A stretch of DNA of 64,000 nucleotides from NCBI RefSeq assembly GCF_024181225.1, contig NZ_CP051198.1:2232001-2296000 (forward strand). The letters are read 5' to 3'. This DNA comes from Treponema sp. OMZ 787. GTDB lineage: Bacteria; Spirochaetota; Spirochaetia; Treponematales; Treponemataceae. The number at the start of each line of letters is the position of its first letter. Position 1 is the first letter of the stretch. The translations under genes were made by a program, and so were the position numbers. The notes under the pieces are model-generated. The model did no database searches. It was not told the DNA's origin and saw only the letters and a program-made list of their open reading frames with translations. Below, piece by piece: positions 44,312 to 53,358 of the stretch.

Positions 44312-45370
44312 TTATCGAATCTTAAATAGAATTCCTAAAATCACAATAGTAATTAAAATTTGGATAATTACAAAGCGGATTAAAACCTGAGTCGGCGACC
44401 ATTGCAAATTCTTTTTCATGTGGTCATGGAGCGGAAATCTGATATTCTTAAATATCTTGATCTTAAAAAAGCGGAGCATAACCACCTTCAAAATCCCCGT
44501 CCCTCCGTTTATGAGAATAACACCGCTAGTCATCAAAAGGATGAAGGGGTTGCGCGAAATAATTACGAGAACACCGATAAAAAAGCCTAAAGCACGCGAG
44601 CCTGCATCTCCCATAAGCACCTTACTCGGATAAGCATTGTGCCAAAGATAGCCCGTAAGCACTCCGCAGAGGGTGAAAATCATAACTGCCCATTTTGCTC
44701 CCGTGCTGATATTGGGAACCAAAAGATAGGCCGCAACCTTGACATGACCAAGAACAAAATAAAAAACTATTCCGAGGGAAACAAGGGCTAAAAGGATGAG
44801 CGTTCCCGAAAGACCGTCAACCCCGTCGGTACAGTTTGTTGTGTTAATCGAAATCCACAAAATAATTATCGAAACAGCGAAGAACACAATAGGATGCACT
44901 TCGACAAGGCTCGAAGTAAAGGGAAGCCAAAAGGAAACTTTACCGTCAAAATAGATATAAAAAATGACGAGGGCTGTTACAGCCGATAAAATAAGATCCA
45001 AACTGCCCTTTAAATATTCTCCCCAAGATTTTTCGGATTTATCATCTAAAAAGCCTGTAAGCATAACGGCAAAGGTTATGGCCAATATTAGACCTTGAGT
45101 AATAGTCGGTTTAATCAATAAAAAAACGCAGATTATAAAAATAGAGATAAAAACAATTCCGCCTCCGGTGGGCTTACCCACAGCAGCTTCCGGATTTACG
45201 GTAAATTCCCGCCCTCTGTCTTTGGGTAATTTGGAATAAAATTTAGGCAGCATTAAAACGGTAATTAAAAAGCCTAAAAATAAACCTAGAGAAATTAAAA
45301 CGGCATAGGATTGTAAAAGTCTCATAGGCCCGAAATATGGACCCAGCAATTCTGCAATATGGTATAACAT
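44312..45370 (-). CDS. mraY: Phospho-N-acetylmuramoyl-pentapeptide transferase
   Basis: This 352-residue inner-membrane enzyme transfers phospho-MurNAc-pentapeptide to undecaprenyl phosphate, making lipid I. About ten membrane segments are visible, with the catalytic motifs GFLDDKSEKSWGEYLKG, NTTNCTDGVDGLSGT and LMGDAGSRALGFF, and the loop FPLHDHMKK. The start agrees with the usual MLYH opening. It has no spaced Shine-Dalgarno: the GGGAGA lies directly against the ATG and just after a TATAAT. It is isolated from the usual mur/fts cluster. Confidence 0.95.
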   Translation of the reverse strand: MLYHIAELLGPYFGPMRLLQSYAVLISLGLFLGFLITVLMLPKFYSKLPKDRGREFTVNPEAAVGKPTGGGIVFISIFIICVFLLIKPTITQGLILAITFAVMLTGFLDDKSEKSWGEYLKGSLDLILSAVTALVIFYIYFDGKVSFWLPFTSSLVEVHPIVFFAVSIIILWISINTTNCTDGVDGLSGTLILLALVSLGIVFYFVLGHVKVAAYLLVPNISTGAKWAVMIFTLCGVLTGYLWHNAYPSKVLMGDAGSRALGFFIGVLVIISRNPFILLMTSGVILINGGTGILKVVMLRFFKIKIFKNIRFPLHDHMKKNLQWSPTQVLIRFVIIQILITIVILGILFKIR

Positions 45371-45376
45371 TCTCCC

Positions 45377-45406
45377 ATTATAGCAAATTTTTATGGATTA
45401 TGTCTA
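45377..45406 (-). promoter_or_regulatory. Promoter of mraY, leaderless geometry
   Basis: On the minus strand, TAGACA (45406-45401), an 18-nt spacer and TATAAT (45382-45377) end exactly 6 nt before the mraY ATG. Confidence 0.65.
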
Positions 45407-45408
45407 TC

Positions 45409-45437
45409 TTGTTTATAACTCAAAATTTATGTATATT
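45409..45437 (+). promoter_or_regulatory. Promoter of the DUF368 gene, leaderless geometry
   Basis: TTGTTT (45409-45414), a 17-nt spacer and TATATT (45432-45437) end 6 nt before the ATG at 45444. There is no Shine-Dalgarno. Confidence 0.6.
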
Positions 45438-45443
45438 TAAGCA

Positions 45444-46280
45444 ATGTTAAACTATATAAAGAAAATAATCGCAGGCATTGCCATAGGAATCGCAAATGTC
45501 ATCCCCGGCGTTTCAGGCGGAACCATTGCCGTCGTATTCGGGGTTTATTCCGACCTTATAGGGGCAGCAAGTCTTGATGTCAAGACCATTAAGGCTAATT
45601 TTAAAACCTATCTTTGCCTTTTCGGAGGCATGGGCTTAGGCATTCTCATTTTTGCAAGCCTTTTTAAGCTTGTTTATGAAAGATTCCCCATACAGACCAA
45701 TTTCTTTTTTGTAGGCCTTATCGTAGGAAGCATCTTTATAATCTTTGATTTTGTCCGAGAAACGGAAAAAGAGAGCTCTTTTACAAAGGCATCTAAAATT
45801 GCTTGGTTTTTTATCGGTTTAAGCCTGATGCTTGCCCTTTACTTTTTTAAGGGAATATCAATTTCTTCTGCCGCAGCAATAGAAACATTAAGCCTCGGAA
45901 GTTTTTTATTCTTATTCCTTGCAGGCTTTGCAGGAGCTGCCGCAATGGTAATACCCGGCATATCAGGCTCCTTCCTACTTTTGATCATGGGAGCGTATTA
46001 TACGGTGATTAAGGCTATTACCGGCTTTAACATTCCTATAATGATTCCCGTAGGACTGGGTGTCCTTGCAGGAATCATCCTCTCGGCAAGACTAATCGGC
46101 TTTTTTATGGAAAGATTCCCCAAGATAACCTACGCCTTTATTTTGGGCCTGGTTGCGGGCTCAATCAGGCATTTGGTTCCTGACGGCTGAATACTGCCTT
46201 CAATGAGGCTGGCTGCAGTCCTCTGTATGCTTGCAGGCTACGGCCTGATAACGGCATTTGAAAAAATAAAAAAAGAGTAA
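45444..46280 (+). pseudogene. DUF368 membrane protein interrupted by an in-frame TGA
   Basis: The first 248 codons encode a DUF368 inner-membrane protein with about seven hydrophobic segments, including GIANVIPGVSGGTIAVVFG and its internal repeat AAMVIPGISGSFLLLIMGAY. The frame stops at TGA (46188-46190). The same frame then continues open for 29 codons, ILPSMRLAAVLCMLAGYG and on to a charged tail, ending at TAA (46278-46280). This second part supplies the last membrane helix expected of the family. A TGG-to-TGA change is the simplest reading, since a Trp would fit. The truncated protein may still fold. Selenocysteine is unlikely, as no SECIS-like hairpin or conserved Cys is apparent. Confidence 0.7.
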
Positions 46281-46285
46281 ACCGA

Positions 46286-46314
46286 TTGACTTAACCGTCA
46301 ATTAAAGTTATCAT
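46286..46314 (+). promoter_or_regulatory. Promoter of the uracil permease gene
   Basis: TTGACT (46286-46291), a 17-nt spacer and TATCAT (46309-46314) precede the ATG by about 22 nt. Confidence 0.7.
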
Positions 46315-46336
46315 ACAGCCCCGATGGAGATTTAAT

Positions 46337-47599
46337 ATGTCACACAAAAAAATTTATCAAGTTGACGAAAAAGTTCCGGCGGGGCTTTTCTTACCCTTAA
46401 GTATTCAGCACACATTTGCAATGTTCGGTGCCTCAGTCTTAGTTCCCATTATCTTCGGAATCGATGCAGGCATAGTTTTATTTATGAACGGAGTCGGCAC
46501 CCTCTTGTTTATAGCCATAACAAGGGGAAAAGCCCCTGCCTACCTCGGTTCGAGCTTTGCCTTTTTAGGGCCTGCAACACTTATTATTTCTTCAATAGGT
46601 TTTCAATATGCTCAAGGAGCCTTTATAGTAACGGGGCTTTTAGGCTGTCTCATTGCCTTTATAATTTATAAGTTCGGAACCTCATGGATAAACATAATCC
46701 TTCCGCCCGCAGCAATGGGCTCTGTAGTTTCCCTCATCGGTTTTGAGCTTACAGGACTCACAGTAAGAGGCGGTACTATAGGTGCAAACATCATGACGGA
46801 ATCGGCCTCACGGGGAGACATAATAGTCTTTTTTATCACGATAGGGGCGGCCGTTCTGGGCTCCGTACTTTTTAAGGGCTTTTTATCAACAATTTCCATT
46901 TTAATTGCAAGCATAGCGGGCTACATAGCCGCAATTTTTTTCGGCATGGTAGATTTTTCTATAATAAGAGAAGCAGGGCTTTTTACCGTCCCTCATTTTC
47001 AGCTTCCTAAATTCGATCTTATGGCCGTAATTACAATGCTTCCCGTCTTGCTGGTTATCACAAGCGAGCACATAAGCCATCAGGTAGTAACCTCCAACAT
47101 CGTCGGACGAGATTTGTTAAAAGATCCGGGCCTTCACAGGAGTATCTTTGCCGATAACTTTTCGACAGCCCTTTCAGGCCTTGTCGGAGGAGTTCCAACC
47201 ACAACCTACGGCGAAAACATAGGCGTTATGGCGGTTACCGGTATTTACAGCGTCTATGTAATTGCGGGTGCGGCAATAATTTCTATCTGTATGGCCTTTA
47301 TAAGCCCCCTTGCAGCCCTAATCCGCACCGTGCCCGGAAACGTCATAGGAGGCATAACCTTCTTGCTCTACGGAATGATAGGGGCCTCAGGCATCCGCCT
47401 CTTGGTAGATTCAAAAGTAGATTATTCAAAATCGAAAAATCTCATTCTAACCTCGGTCGTCTTTACCACGGGTTTGAGCGGCCTCAGCATAAAATTCGGC
47501 GAAATAGAATTTAAGGGAATGGTACTCGCCTCCCTCGTTGCCGTTATTTTGAGCTTTATCTTCTTTGTTTTTGAAAAGCTGGGAGTGCTGGAGGAGTAA
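46337..47599 (+). CDS. uraA: Uracil permease, NCS2 family
   Basis: This 420-residue inner-membrane nucleobase:cation symporter has about 14 membrane segments. Family signals are PLSIQHTFAMFGASVLVPI at the start, APAYLGSSFAFLGPA, ITSEHISHQVVTSNI with the substrate-binding Glu-His, and GGVPTTTYGENIGVMAVT. This pattern is that of UraA/PyrP rather than xanthine carriers. GGAG precedes the ATG by 7 nt. It has its own promoter and is downstream of the broken DUF368 gene. Confidence 0.93.
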   Translation: MSHKKIYQVDEKVPAGLFLPLSIQHTFAMFGASVLVPIIFGIDAGIVLFMNGVGTLLFIAITRGKAPAYLGSSFAFLGPATLIISSIGFQYAQGAFIVTGLLGCLIAFIIYKFGTSWINIILPPAAMGSVVSLIGFELTGLTVRGGTIGANIMTESASRGDIIVFFITIGAAVLGSVLFKGFLSTISILIASIAGYIAAIFFGMVDFSIIREAGLFTVPHFQLPKFDLMAVITMLPVLLVITSEHISHQVVTSNIVGRDLLKDPGLHRSIFADNFSTALSGLVGGVPTTTYGENIGVMAVTGIYSVYVIAGAAIISICMAFISPLAALIRTVPGNVIGGITFLLYGMIGASGIRLLVDSKVDYSKSKNLILTSVVFTTGLSGLSIKFGEIEFKGMVLASLVAVILSFIFFVFEKLGVLEE

Positions 47600-47603
47600 A
47601 TAT

Positions 47604-47632
47604 TTGACAATGGCAATTATATGTGTTAGAAT
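47604..47632 (+). promoter_or_regulatory. Promoter of the decayed hicAB module
   Basis: TTGACA (47604-47609), a 17-nt spacer and TAGAAT (47627-47632) form a near-consensus promoter that has outlived its genes. Confidence 0.65.
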
Positions 47633-47651
47633 ATCGGTATAGAAGATTACT

Positions 47652-47766
47652 ATGAAAAGTTATACATCCCTCCCGTGAGGTTATAAAAATATTACAAAAT
47701 GACGGCTGGTATGAGGTGGAAGTTGTTGGAAGTCACCATCAGTTTAAACATGAAACAAAAATAACG
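47652..47766 (+). pseudogene. hicA: hicA toxin remnant
   Basis: It starts MKSYTS, then a tandem TCCC duplication (47667-47670 and 47671-47674) shifts the frame and leads at once to TGA. Removing four bases restores SREVIKILQNDGWYEVEVVG and SHHQFKHET, the HicA core with its catalytic His. After that the C-terminal third of HicA is missing and the sequence runs straight into the hicB remnant. No active toxin can be made. Confidence 0.8.
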
Positions 47767-47767
47767 T

Positions 47768-48166
47768 TTTTTTTATCCTGCAATATTCACTTATAATGAC
47801 GAAAAAGAAATTGCCGTTATTTTTCCGGATTTGAATTGTGCTACCTCAGGAGAAGATGAGGCTGATGCTTTATTATCTGCAAGAGAATTACTTGGATGTG
47901 TATTGTGCGGACTTGAAGATGACGGCGAACCTATTCCGGAGGCATCTCATTTGAGCAATATAAAAATGCGTAAAAATGAAAAAGCGGTTTTAATTGATGT
48001 ATATCTTCCTACTTACCGCATGATGCAAAAGACACATTCGGTTAACCGCACCGTAACCTTGCCTGCATGGCTAAGTGCTCTTGCCTCGGAACATAACATA
48101 AATTGCTCTCAGCTTTTGCAAGAAAGTCTAAAAAAACAACTTCAAACGGTTTTACAAACGCGATAA
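47768..48166 (+). pseudogene. hicB: hicB antitoxin lacking its start
   Basis: From 47774 the frame reads YPAIFTYNDEKEIAVIFPDL, then CATSGEDEADALLSAREL, and continues to a ribbon-helix-helix-like C-terminus (TVTLPAWLSALASEHNIN). This is a HicB antitoxin. Its 5' end is broken: an expected ATG reads ATA and the T-run at 47767-47774 has one base too many. A TAA lies in frame just upstream. Translation could at best begin inside, at a TTG near 47831, giving 111 residues with an incomplete N-domain. Confidence 0.78.
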
Positions 48167-48182
48167 GTTTTATGGATGTTTT

Positions 48183-49379
48183 TTAATTCTTCCTAAAAAT
48201 ATTTACGAGGTTGACGGTTATAGGAATCGTGCAAATTAAACCTATACTCCCCGAAACGGCCCGCAATATCTCGGCAGATAAAAGCTCCAAGTTTATAATT
48301 TCCGTAAAGCCGTTGGAAAAAATTATAAAGAGTAAGAGCACGGGGATTGATGTACTCACATAGGCCAAAATAAGAGTGTTTGACATAGAACCTATTATAT
48401 CCCGGCCTATATTCATTCCGGATTTTACAAGCTGCTTATTCGAAATCTTAGGACTTACAGAAATTATTTCCCACATTGCAGAAGAAACGGACATGGCGAC
48501 ATCCATGACAGCCCCGAGGGAACCTATCATAATTCCTGCAAATAAAAGGCCCTGATAATCTATCTTACGGTATTGAGGCACAAAGGCCAGCATTTGGGCA
48601 TCCTCGTTTCCAAGGCCCGAAAGCCTTAAAATTTTTCCTGCAGCAAAGGCAAAAAGGCCTGCAATAATAACGCCGCCTATGGTTCCTAAAATAGCCGTGT
48701 AAGTCTTTTTATTCTTCCCCGAAATTATAAAAAGAGTAATTACTGAAGCAGAGCTGCAAATTATAACAGCCCAAAGCATAGGATTATAGCCTCGAATGAT
48801 AAGAGGAAGGAAGAGGCCGAATATGAGGCCCACGGTAAGCCCAAGAGAGATAAGGGCCTTTACTCCGTTTTTTTTGCCGACAAAGATTAAAACCGAAGCA
48901 AAGATAAGAATAAGAGCATAGACCTTATAATCCCTTGCCCTCTCGTAAATGCGCAAATTATTTACCTTGCCTGTTTCGTCTTCATCGAGCTGTAAGATGA
49001 GTTTTTCGTTTACCTTAAAAATCAGCTTATAAGGAATTGCAAGCTCTATCGTGTTCCGGATTGTGTAAACCTCTCCCCTGTGCTTCCCCGTTAAAATTTT
49101 GACCTTTAAGTGCTGGTAACGGAAATCCGATTCTATAGGAATATCGGGGCGGCTCTCCCTTGTGTCGTCATAAACGATTTCGATAACCCTGGCCTTAACA
49201 GCCTCGCTTTTGGGAGCGTTTATCTGAGCATCATAGTATTGGCTTAAGCCCTGATATTTATTGTCCAGGCCGTTAGACCGGTCTTTAGACAGGGATCCGG
49301 AAGACGCTTGCCCTGTATCTTCCGCAGATAGATTAAAACATAGAATAAGGATTACAATAAAAGTGAAAATACGTTTCAT
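48183..49379 (-). CDS. YibE/F family membrane protein
   Basis: This 398-residue protein has a signal-like N-terminus (MKRIFTFIVILILCFNLSA), an extracytoplasmic domain of about 110 residues with ILTGKHRGEVYTIRNTI, and then seven or eight membrane segments. LRLSGLGNEDAQMLAFVP and GSLGAVMDVAMSVSSAM are hallmarks of the YibE/F family, whose function is unknown. The ATG at 49379 is preferred because the signal sequence begins there; the upstream TTG extension covers a terminator hairpin. The Shine-Dalgarno is weak. Confidence 0.87.
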   Translation of the reverse strand: MKRIFTFIVILILCFNLSAEDTGQASSGSLSKDRSNGLDNKYQGLSQYYDAQINAPKSEAVKARVIEIVYDDTRESRPDIPIESDFRYQHLKVKILTGKHRGEVYTIRNTIELAIPYKLIFKVNEKLILQLDEDETGKVNNLRIYERARDYKVYALILIFASVLIFVGKKNGVKALISLGLTVGLIFGLFLPLIIRGYNPMLWAVIICSSASVITLFIISGKNKKTYTAILGTIGGVIIAGLFAFAAGKILRLSGLGNEDAQMLAFVPQYRKIDYQGLLFAGIMIGSLGAVMDVAMSVSSAMWEIISVSPKISNKQLVKSGMNIGRDIIGSMSNTLILAYVSTSIPVLLLFIIFSNGFTEIINLELLSAEILRAVSGSIGLICTIPITVNLVNIFRKN

Positions 49380-49408
49380 GTTTGATTCCGGCAGATTTGA
49401 TTTTAAGA

Positions 49409-49441
49409 AAAAGCGGTGCAAAATTTTTCACACCGCTTTAA
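49409..49441 (-). terminator. Intrinsic terminator after the 5'-nucleotidase gene
   Basis: On the minus strand, the stem AAAGCGGTG/CACCGCTTT with a loop of about 12 nt is followed by T residues. It lies 12 nt after the stop of the nucleotidase gene and directly before the YibE/F start. Confidence 0.75.
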
Positions 49442-49452
49442 ATTGGTTCCCG

Positions 49453-51054
49453 TTATTTGCTTATATCTTTAATATAATCTACAGGTAGGGGCTTAATTGT
49501 TTTAGCCTTTTTGATTGCATCGATAAGGGCATCCCTTATGGATACGCTTTCTGCAACGTTTTCAGCCTTAGAAAAATCGTAAGAGTCTCCGCCCGTAAAC
49601 ATAAAGCTGTTTACAACAACCTTATATTTTTTATTCATGTCGAGGGGAGTTCCGTCCATAAGAGTAATTTTTGTAATTCTGTTTTCAAAAGGTTTTTTGC
49701 CGTCATATTCTACCCTAAGTCCTGCAAATTGACCGTCTGTGATGTTAGGATTCATAATACCATGATCTATGGCCTTTTTAATCTCGGAACCGGGAAGATC
49801 GAAAACGACGAGGTAGTTGTCAAAGGGCATAATCTCGTAAAGATCTCCTACAGTGATATTGCCTGCTGCAAGGGTTCGGCGTAAGCCTCCTCCGTTTTGA
49901 ATGGCAATATCGGCCTTTCCCAGCTGTCGCTGAACCTCGGCGGCCCATGCACCCAAAGCAGTGTTGCTTCCCTTCTCGCTTCGCTCATGAGCAAACTCGG
50001 CTTCTGCAATACCGATAACCTCTCCCATAATAGGCCCTAGTTCTGTCTCATATTTTGTATAGAGAGCCTTACCATTTGCATCTTCGATAAGAGAATCCTT
50101 GTGCTTATATATTTCGTCTACCATAGGCACAATCTTTGCAATCTTGTTTTTTTCTCCGAAGGTGATGCTGAGCTTACCTACAGCCCGGCCGTGACAGTAA
50201 GCTTGAAGTATGGGCATACCGTTTGCTTCTCCTGCAACGGTTTGGTGGCTGTGAGCCGAAAGAACTGCATCCAAGCCCTTGATTTCGGTAAGCTTAACGG
50301 CATTTCCGCTTATCTTTCCGTCTTTTTGGAATGAATCGATGTGGGTCAGGGCAATAATTGCATCGGGCTTGCCTTCCTTGGCCTTTCCTGCCAAAAGATA
50401 GTCCACCCATTCTTGACCTGTTTTTACGGGGTCGGTAAACTCCAAACCGCTTACATGTTCGGCACTGGTCAAAACAGCCGTATCGGGATGGGCTAAACCT
50501 ATAAAGGCAATCTTATAACCGCCTGTTTTGATGATCGAATAGGGTTTTGCCCATGACACAGGCTTTCCGCTCTTTTTTTCGACAATGTTTGCAGCCAAGA
50601 AGGTAAAGTTTCCGTCCTTTTGCCACTTTGTCATTCTGTTTGAACCCCAGTCAAATTCATGGTTACCTACGGCACAAACCTTAACATTCATCGCCCTCAT
50701 CATGGCAGAAACGGGAGCTCCATAGGTTAGATTGGATATGGCTGTCCCCTGATAGTTGTCGCCTCCTGCAACCACAATGGTGTTCGGGTTTTCCATTCCG
50801 GCAGTGCGGACATAGCCTATCATCTTGGCCATACCGGCATTTTTTCCCTTTCCGGGGCGGGTATCTTCTGCAACGTTTCCGTGAAAGTCGTTAAAAAGAA
50901 GAATATCGACTTGATTTGCAGGGGCCTTTGCCTCAATGCCTGCATACTGACCTCTTACGTCGTGGGATTCGGTTTCACATCCTGTAAAGGCGGCACTCAA
51001 GATAAGAACGATCACAACAAAGCCGAGGGCTTTAAAAAATTTACTGTGTTTCAT
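49453..51054 (-). CDS. 5'-nucleotidase/2',3'-cyclic phosphodiesterase lipoprotein
   Basis: This 533-residue UshA-type metallophosphoesterase hydrolyses extracellular nucleotides. The N-terminus has a signal sequence ending AAFTGC, a probable lipobox. Metal-site motifs are LLFNDFHGNV, VAGGDNYQGT, AVGNHEFDWGSNR, IALTHID and AHSHQTV. The C-terminal nucleotide-binding domain contains NTALGAWAAEVQRQLG and NGGGLRRTLAAG. The ATG at 51054 follows AGGAGG by 7 nt. It may feed nucleoside and base salvage, in line with the uracil permease. Confidence 0.93.
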   Translation of the reverse strand: MKHSKFFKALGFVVIVLILSAAFTGCETESHDVRGQYAGIEAKAPANQVDILLFNDFHGNVAEDTRPGKGKNAGMAKMIGYVRTAGMENPNTIVVAGGDNYQGTAISNLTYGAPVSAMMRAMNVKVCAVGNHEFDWGSNRMTKWQKDGNFTFLAANIVEKKSGKPVSWAKPYSIIKTGGYKIAFIGLAHPDTAVLTSAEHVSGLEFTDPVKTGQEWVDYLLAGKAKEGKPDAIIALTHIDSFQKDGKISGNAVKLTEIKGLDAVLSAHSHQTVAGEANGMPILQAYCHGRAVGKLSITFGEKNKIAKIVPMVDEIYKHKDSLIEDANGKALYTKYETELGPIMGEVIGIAEAEFAHERSEKGSNTALGAWAAEVQRQLGKADIAIQNGGGLRRTLAAGNITVGDLYEIMPFDNYLVVFDLPGSEIKKAIDHGIMNPNITDGQFAGLRVEYDGKKPFENRITKITLMDGTPLDMNKKYKVVVNSFMFTGGDSYDFSKAENVAESVSIRDALIDAIKKAKTIKPLPVDYIKDISK

Positions 51055-51116
51055 AAGCATACCTCCTATAAAAACTTTTTTTGTTATAATAAAATTATAC
51101 AACGGTATGCGAAAAA

Positions 51117-52370
51117 TTACAAGTTTTCTTTACACCTTACCAAAAACTTTTCGGCTATGGGCTTATCGGTTTTGATGATACAGGGATGGCCGTGGCAGAC
51201 CCAGTCCATTTTTTCTTTTGTGTCGGGTTTTAGAAGGATATAGCCCGTGTCTTCGATAGAACAGATATCGGGGCCGACATATTCGAGAGGGATGCCTGAA
51301 TCTATCTTGTTCATCGAAATAAACTCGTATTCGTTTTCTGAAAGTTTTTTGCCTATTTTGCCTGCCAGCATGTAAGGGGACTTCGACTCGCCAACTGTGG
51401 TCTTATTGGCCTCCGCACTCGAAAAATAGAAGCCCGTAGTAAATTCCCTATGGGCAGTGTTATACAATTCTTCAACAAAGGGAGAAGCCTCATCGGCGCT
51501 TATCTTTCCATTTAAAAAATCTATCTTTTTACGGTAGGCTCTGGTGGTTAAGGCAGTATAGTAAATGCTTTTCATGCGGCCCTCTATTTTTAGTGAGTCT
51601 ACTCCGGCTTCTTTCATCTTGTCGAGGTAGTCTATCATACAAAGATCCTTTGAAGAAAAAAGAGCCGTATAGTTTTCGCCTTCTTCTACGGGGAAAAGCT
51701 CTCCCTTCCGCTCCGACTCTTCGACAAAGAATTCTTCCTTAGGTTTTTCTGAATACATCTTGTAGTTCCAGCGGCAAGAATGGGTGCAGGCCCCGGCATT
51801 TGCGCTTCGGTCGGTAAGGTAGGCACTTATAAGGCAGCGCCCCGAATAAGAAATACACATGGCCCCATGCACAAAACATTCAAGCTCCATTTCGGGAACC
51901 CGCTGCTTTATCTCGCGTATGTCCTCAAGGCTTGCTTCCCTTCCCAAGACCACACGGGAAAAGCCCAAGTCCCTGTAAACCTTTACGGCCTCATAGTTTA
52001 TGCAGTTTGCCTGAGTGCTTAAATGAAGCGGAATGTCGGGAAAGTTTTCTTTTAAAATTCGGGCGGCTCCCAAGTCTTGGACGATAAAGGCATCGAAAGG
52101 ATATTGTTTAAAATATTGGACCTCGGACAACAAGTTTTTTAAGTCCTCATTATGAAAGCTTATATTTATTGCGCAATAAAGTTTTTTTGTTAAGCCACGC
52201 TTTTTATATTCTTCTTTTAAAAGAGAAATATTTTTATATTCCTCTCCCGAAAAATTATCGGCCTTAGCCCTAAGCGAAAAATTCTTTAATCCTATATAAG
52301 CTGCATCGGCTCCGTACTCCCATGCATAATCTAATTTTTCAAAATTGCCCGCAGGCGAAAGAAGTTCCAT
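51117..52370 (-). CDS. U32 family peptidase / RlhA-like protein
   Basis: This 417-residue protein of the peptidase U32 family starts MELLSPAGNFEKLDYAWEYG, with the family barrel motifs AAYIGLKNFSLRAKADNFS, LSTQANCIN and the signature ECFVHGAMCISYSGRCLIS. Cysteines in GACTHSCRW and others may bind a cofactor or Fe-S cluster. Relatives act either as collagenase-like peptidases or in hydroxylation of rRNA/tRNA (RlhA, TrhP). I cannot choose between them, although the shorter C-terminus favours the TrhP type. Confidence 0.87.
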   Translation of the reverse strand: MELLSPAGNFEKLDYAWEYGADAAYIGLKNFSLRAKADNFSGEEYKNISLLKEEYKKRGLTKKLYCAINISFHNEDLKNLLSEVQYFKQYPFDAFIVQDLGAARILKENFPDIPLHLSTQANCINYEAVKVYRDLGFSRVVLGREASLEDIREIKQRVPEMELECFVHGAMCISYSGRCLISAYLTDRSANAGACTHSCRWNYKMYSEKPKEEFFVEESERKGELFPVEEGENYTALFSSKDLCMIDYLDKMKEAGVDSLKIEGRMKSIYYTALTTRAYRKKIDFLNGKISADEASPFVEELYNTAHREFTTGFYFSSAEANKTTVGESKSPYMLAGKIGKKLSENEYEFISMNKIDSGIPLEYVGPDICSIEDTGYILLKPDTKEKMDWVCHGHPCIIKTDKPIAEKFLVRCKENL

Positions 52371-52379
52371 ATTTATCCC

Positions 52380-53312
52380 CTATAAATTCGCTTGATTTTC
52401 TATCAAAGAGCCTGTCTCAAAAAATACTCCGATTTTTTTTCCTATAGCTTCAACTTCGAGGTGAGCATCGGCAAAGTAGTCGGGGACGGCTTGAAACAGG
52501 TGAGGCATATCTTCCATTTTATCAAGCTCAGCCCTTCCGCCGGCTTTTTCGATTTTTTCGCAAAGACGGATTGAGTCATCCAAAAGGATCTCATTACTTC
52601 CGCATTGAATAAAAACGGGAGGAAAATTTTCAAAGCTGCCGAAAATAGGAGAGACAAGCTCGTTTGTAAGATTTTTTTCTTCCGTATATAATTGGGCAGC
52701 CCCCAACAAGGCTTCTTGAGAAAAAACAAAATCTTTTTTGCGGTTTGCACTCAATCCGCCGCTTGAACAAGTTAAATCAGTCCATGGCGAAAGTAAAACC
52801 AGCAAAGCAGGAAGAGGAAGATGTTTATTTTTTAAATAATGAATCAGCGAAAGAATTAAGCCTCCTCCGGCTCCGTCTCCTGCGAGAATCAAATTTGAAG
52901 GGGCGACGGTATGCGATTCTATAAGTTTTGCATAGACCTTATAAAAATCTTCGAGGGCGGCAGGAAAGGGCTGCTCCGGAGCAAGCTTGTACTCGGGTAA
53001 ATATAAATCTGCCGAAGCCTCATGAGCAAGGCCCGCACAAAAAGAGCGGTAAGCCTTTTTTGTGCCGCTTATAAAAGAACCTCCATGGGCATATAGGATT
53101 ACCCTGCCTGACACCGCCATCTCAGGCTTTAATACATCGGTATCGACACCGCGCAATTCGACTTCGGATAAGTCTACATTGTTCGGTACATGAGGAGAAT
53201 AAAGAATATCGTCATAGGCAAGACGCAGCTCGTCTATAGTATGTTTTCGAGAAAGAACGGCCTTTTTAAATTTCTTTTTTAACTCGCGTAAATCCTTCAA
53301 TTCGTTTTGCAC
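52380..53312 (-). CDS. Alpha/beta hydrolase, HSL esterase family
   Basis: This 310-residue esterase of the hormone-sensitive lipase family has the oxyanion motif YAHGGSFISG near residue 75 and the nucleophile elbow GDGAGGG near 145. In the elbow, the usual GDSAGGN has Gly where the nucleophilic Ser normally lies (GDGAGG). The acid and His are in FIQCGSNEILLDD and DMPHLFQ. Loss of the Ser suggests the protein may be catalytically altered or inactive. It precedes the U32 gene by 10 nt. Confidence 0.82.
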   Translation of the reverse strand: MQNELKDLRELKKKFKKAVLSRKHTIDELRLAYDDILYSPHVPNNVDLSEVELRGVDTDVLKPEMAVSGRVILYAHGGSFISGTKKAYRSFCAGLAHEASADLYLPEYKLAPEQPFPAALEDFYKVYAKLIESHTVAPSNLILAGDGAGGGLILSLIHYLKNKHLPLPALLVLLSPWTDLTCSSGGLSANRKKDFVFSQEALLGAAQLYTEEKNLTNELVSPIFGSFENFPPVFIQCGSNEILLDDSIRLCEKIEKAGGRAELDKMEDMPHLFQAVPDYFADAHLEVEAIGKKIGVFFETGSLIENQANL

Positions 53313-53358
53313 TTAAATGTCTCCATTTAATTTTTTTAATCGGTTTTCAAGGTCTTAA

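Noticed and set aside
46188-46240. Selenocysteine reading of the DUF368 TGA
   Set aside because: No suitably spaced hairpin with a G loop, and the position is not a known Cys in the family.
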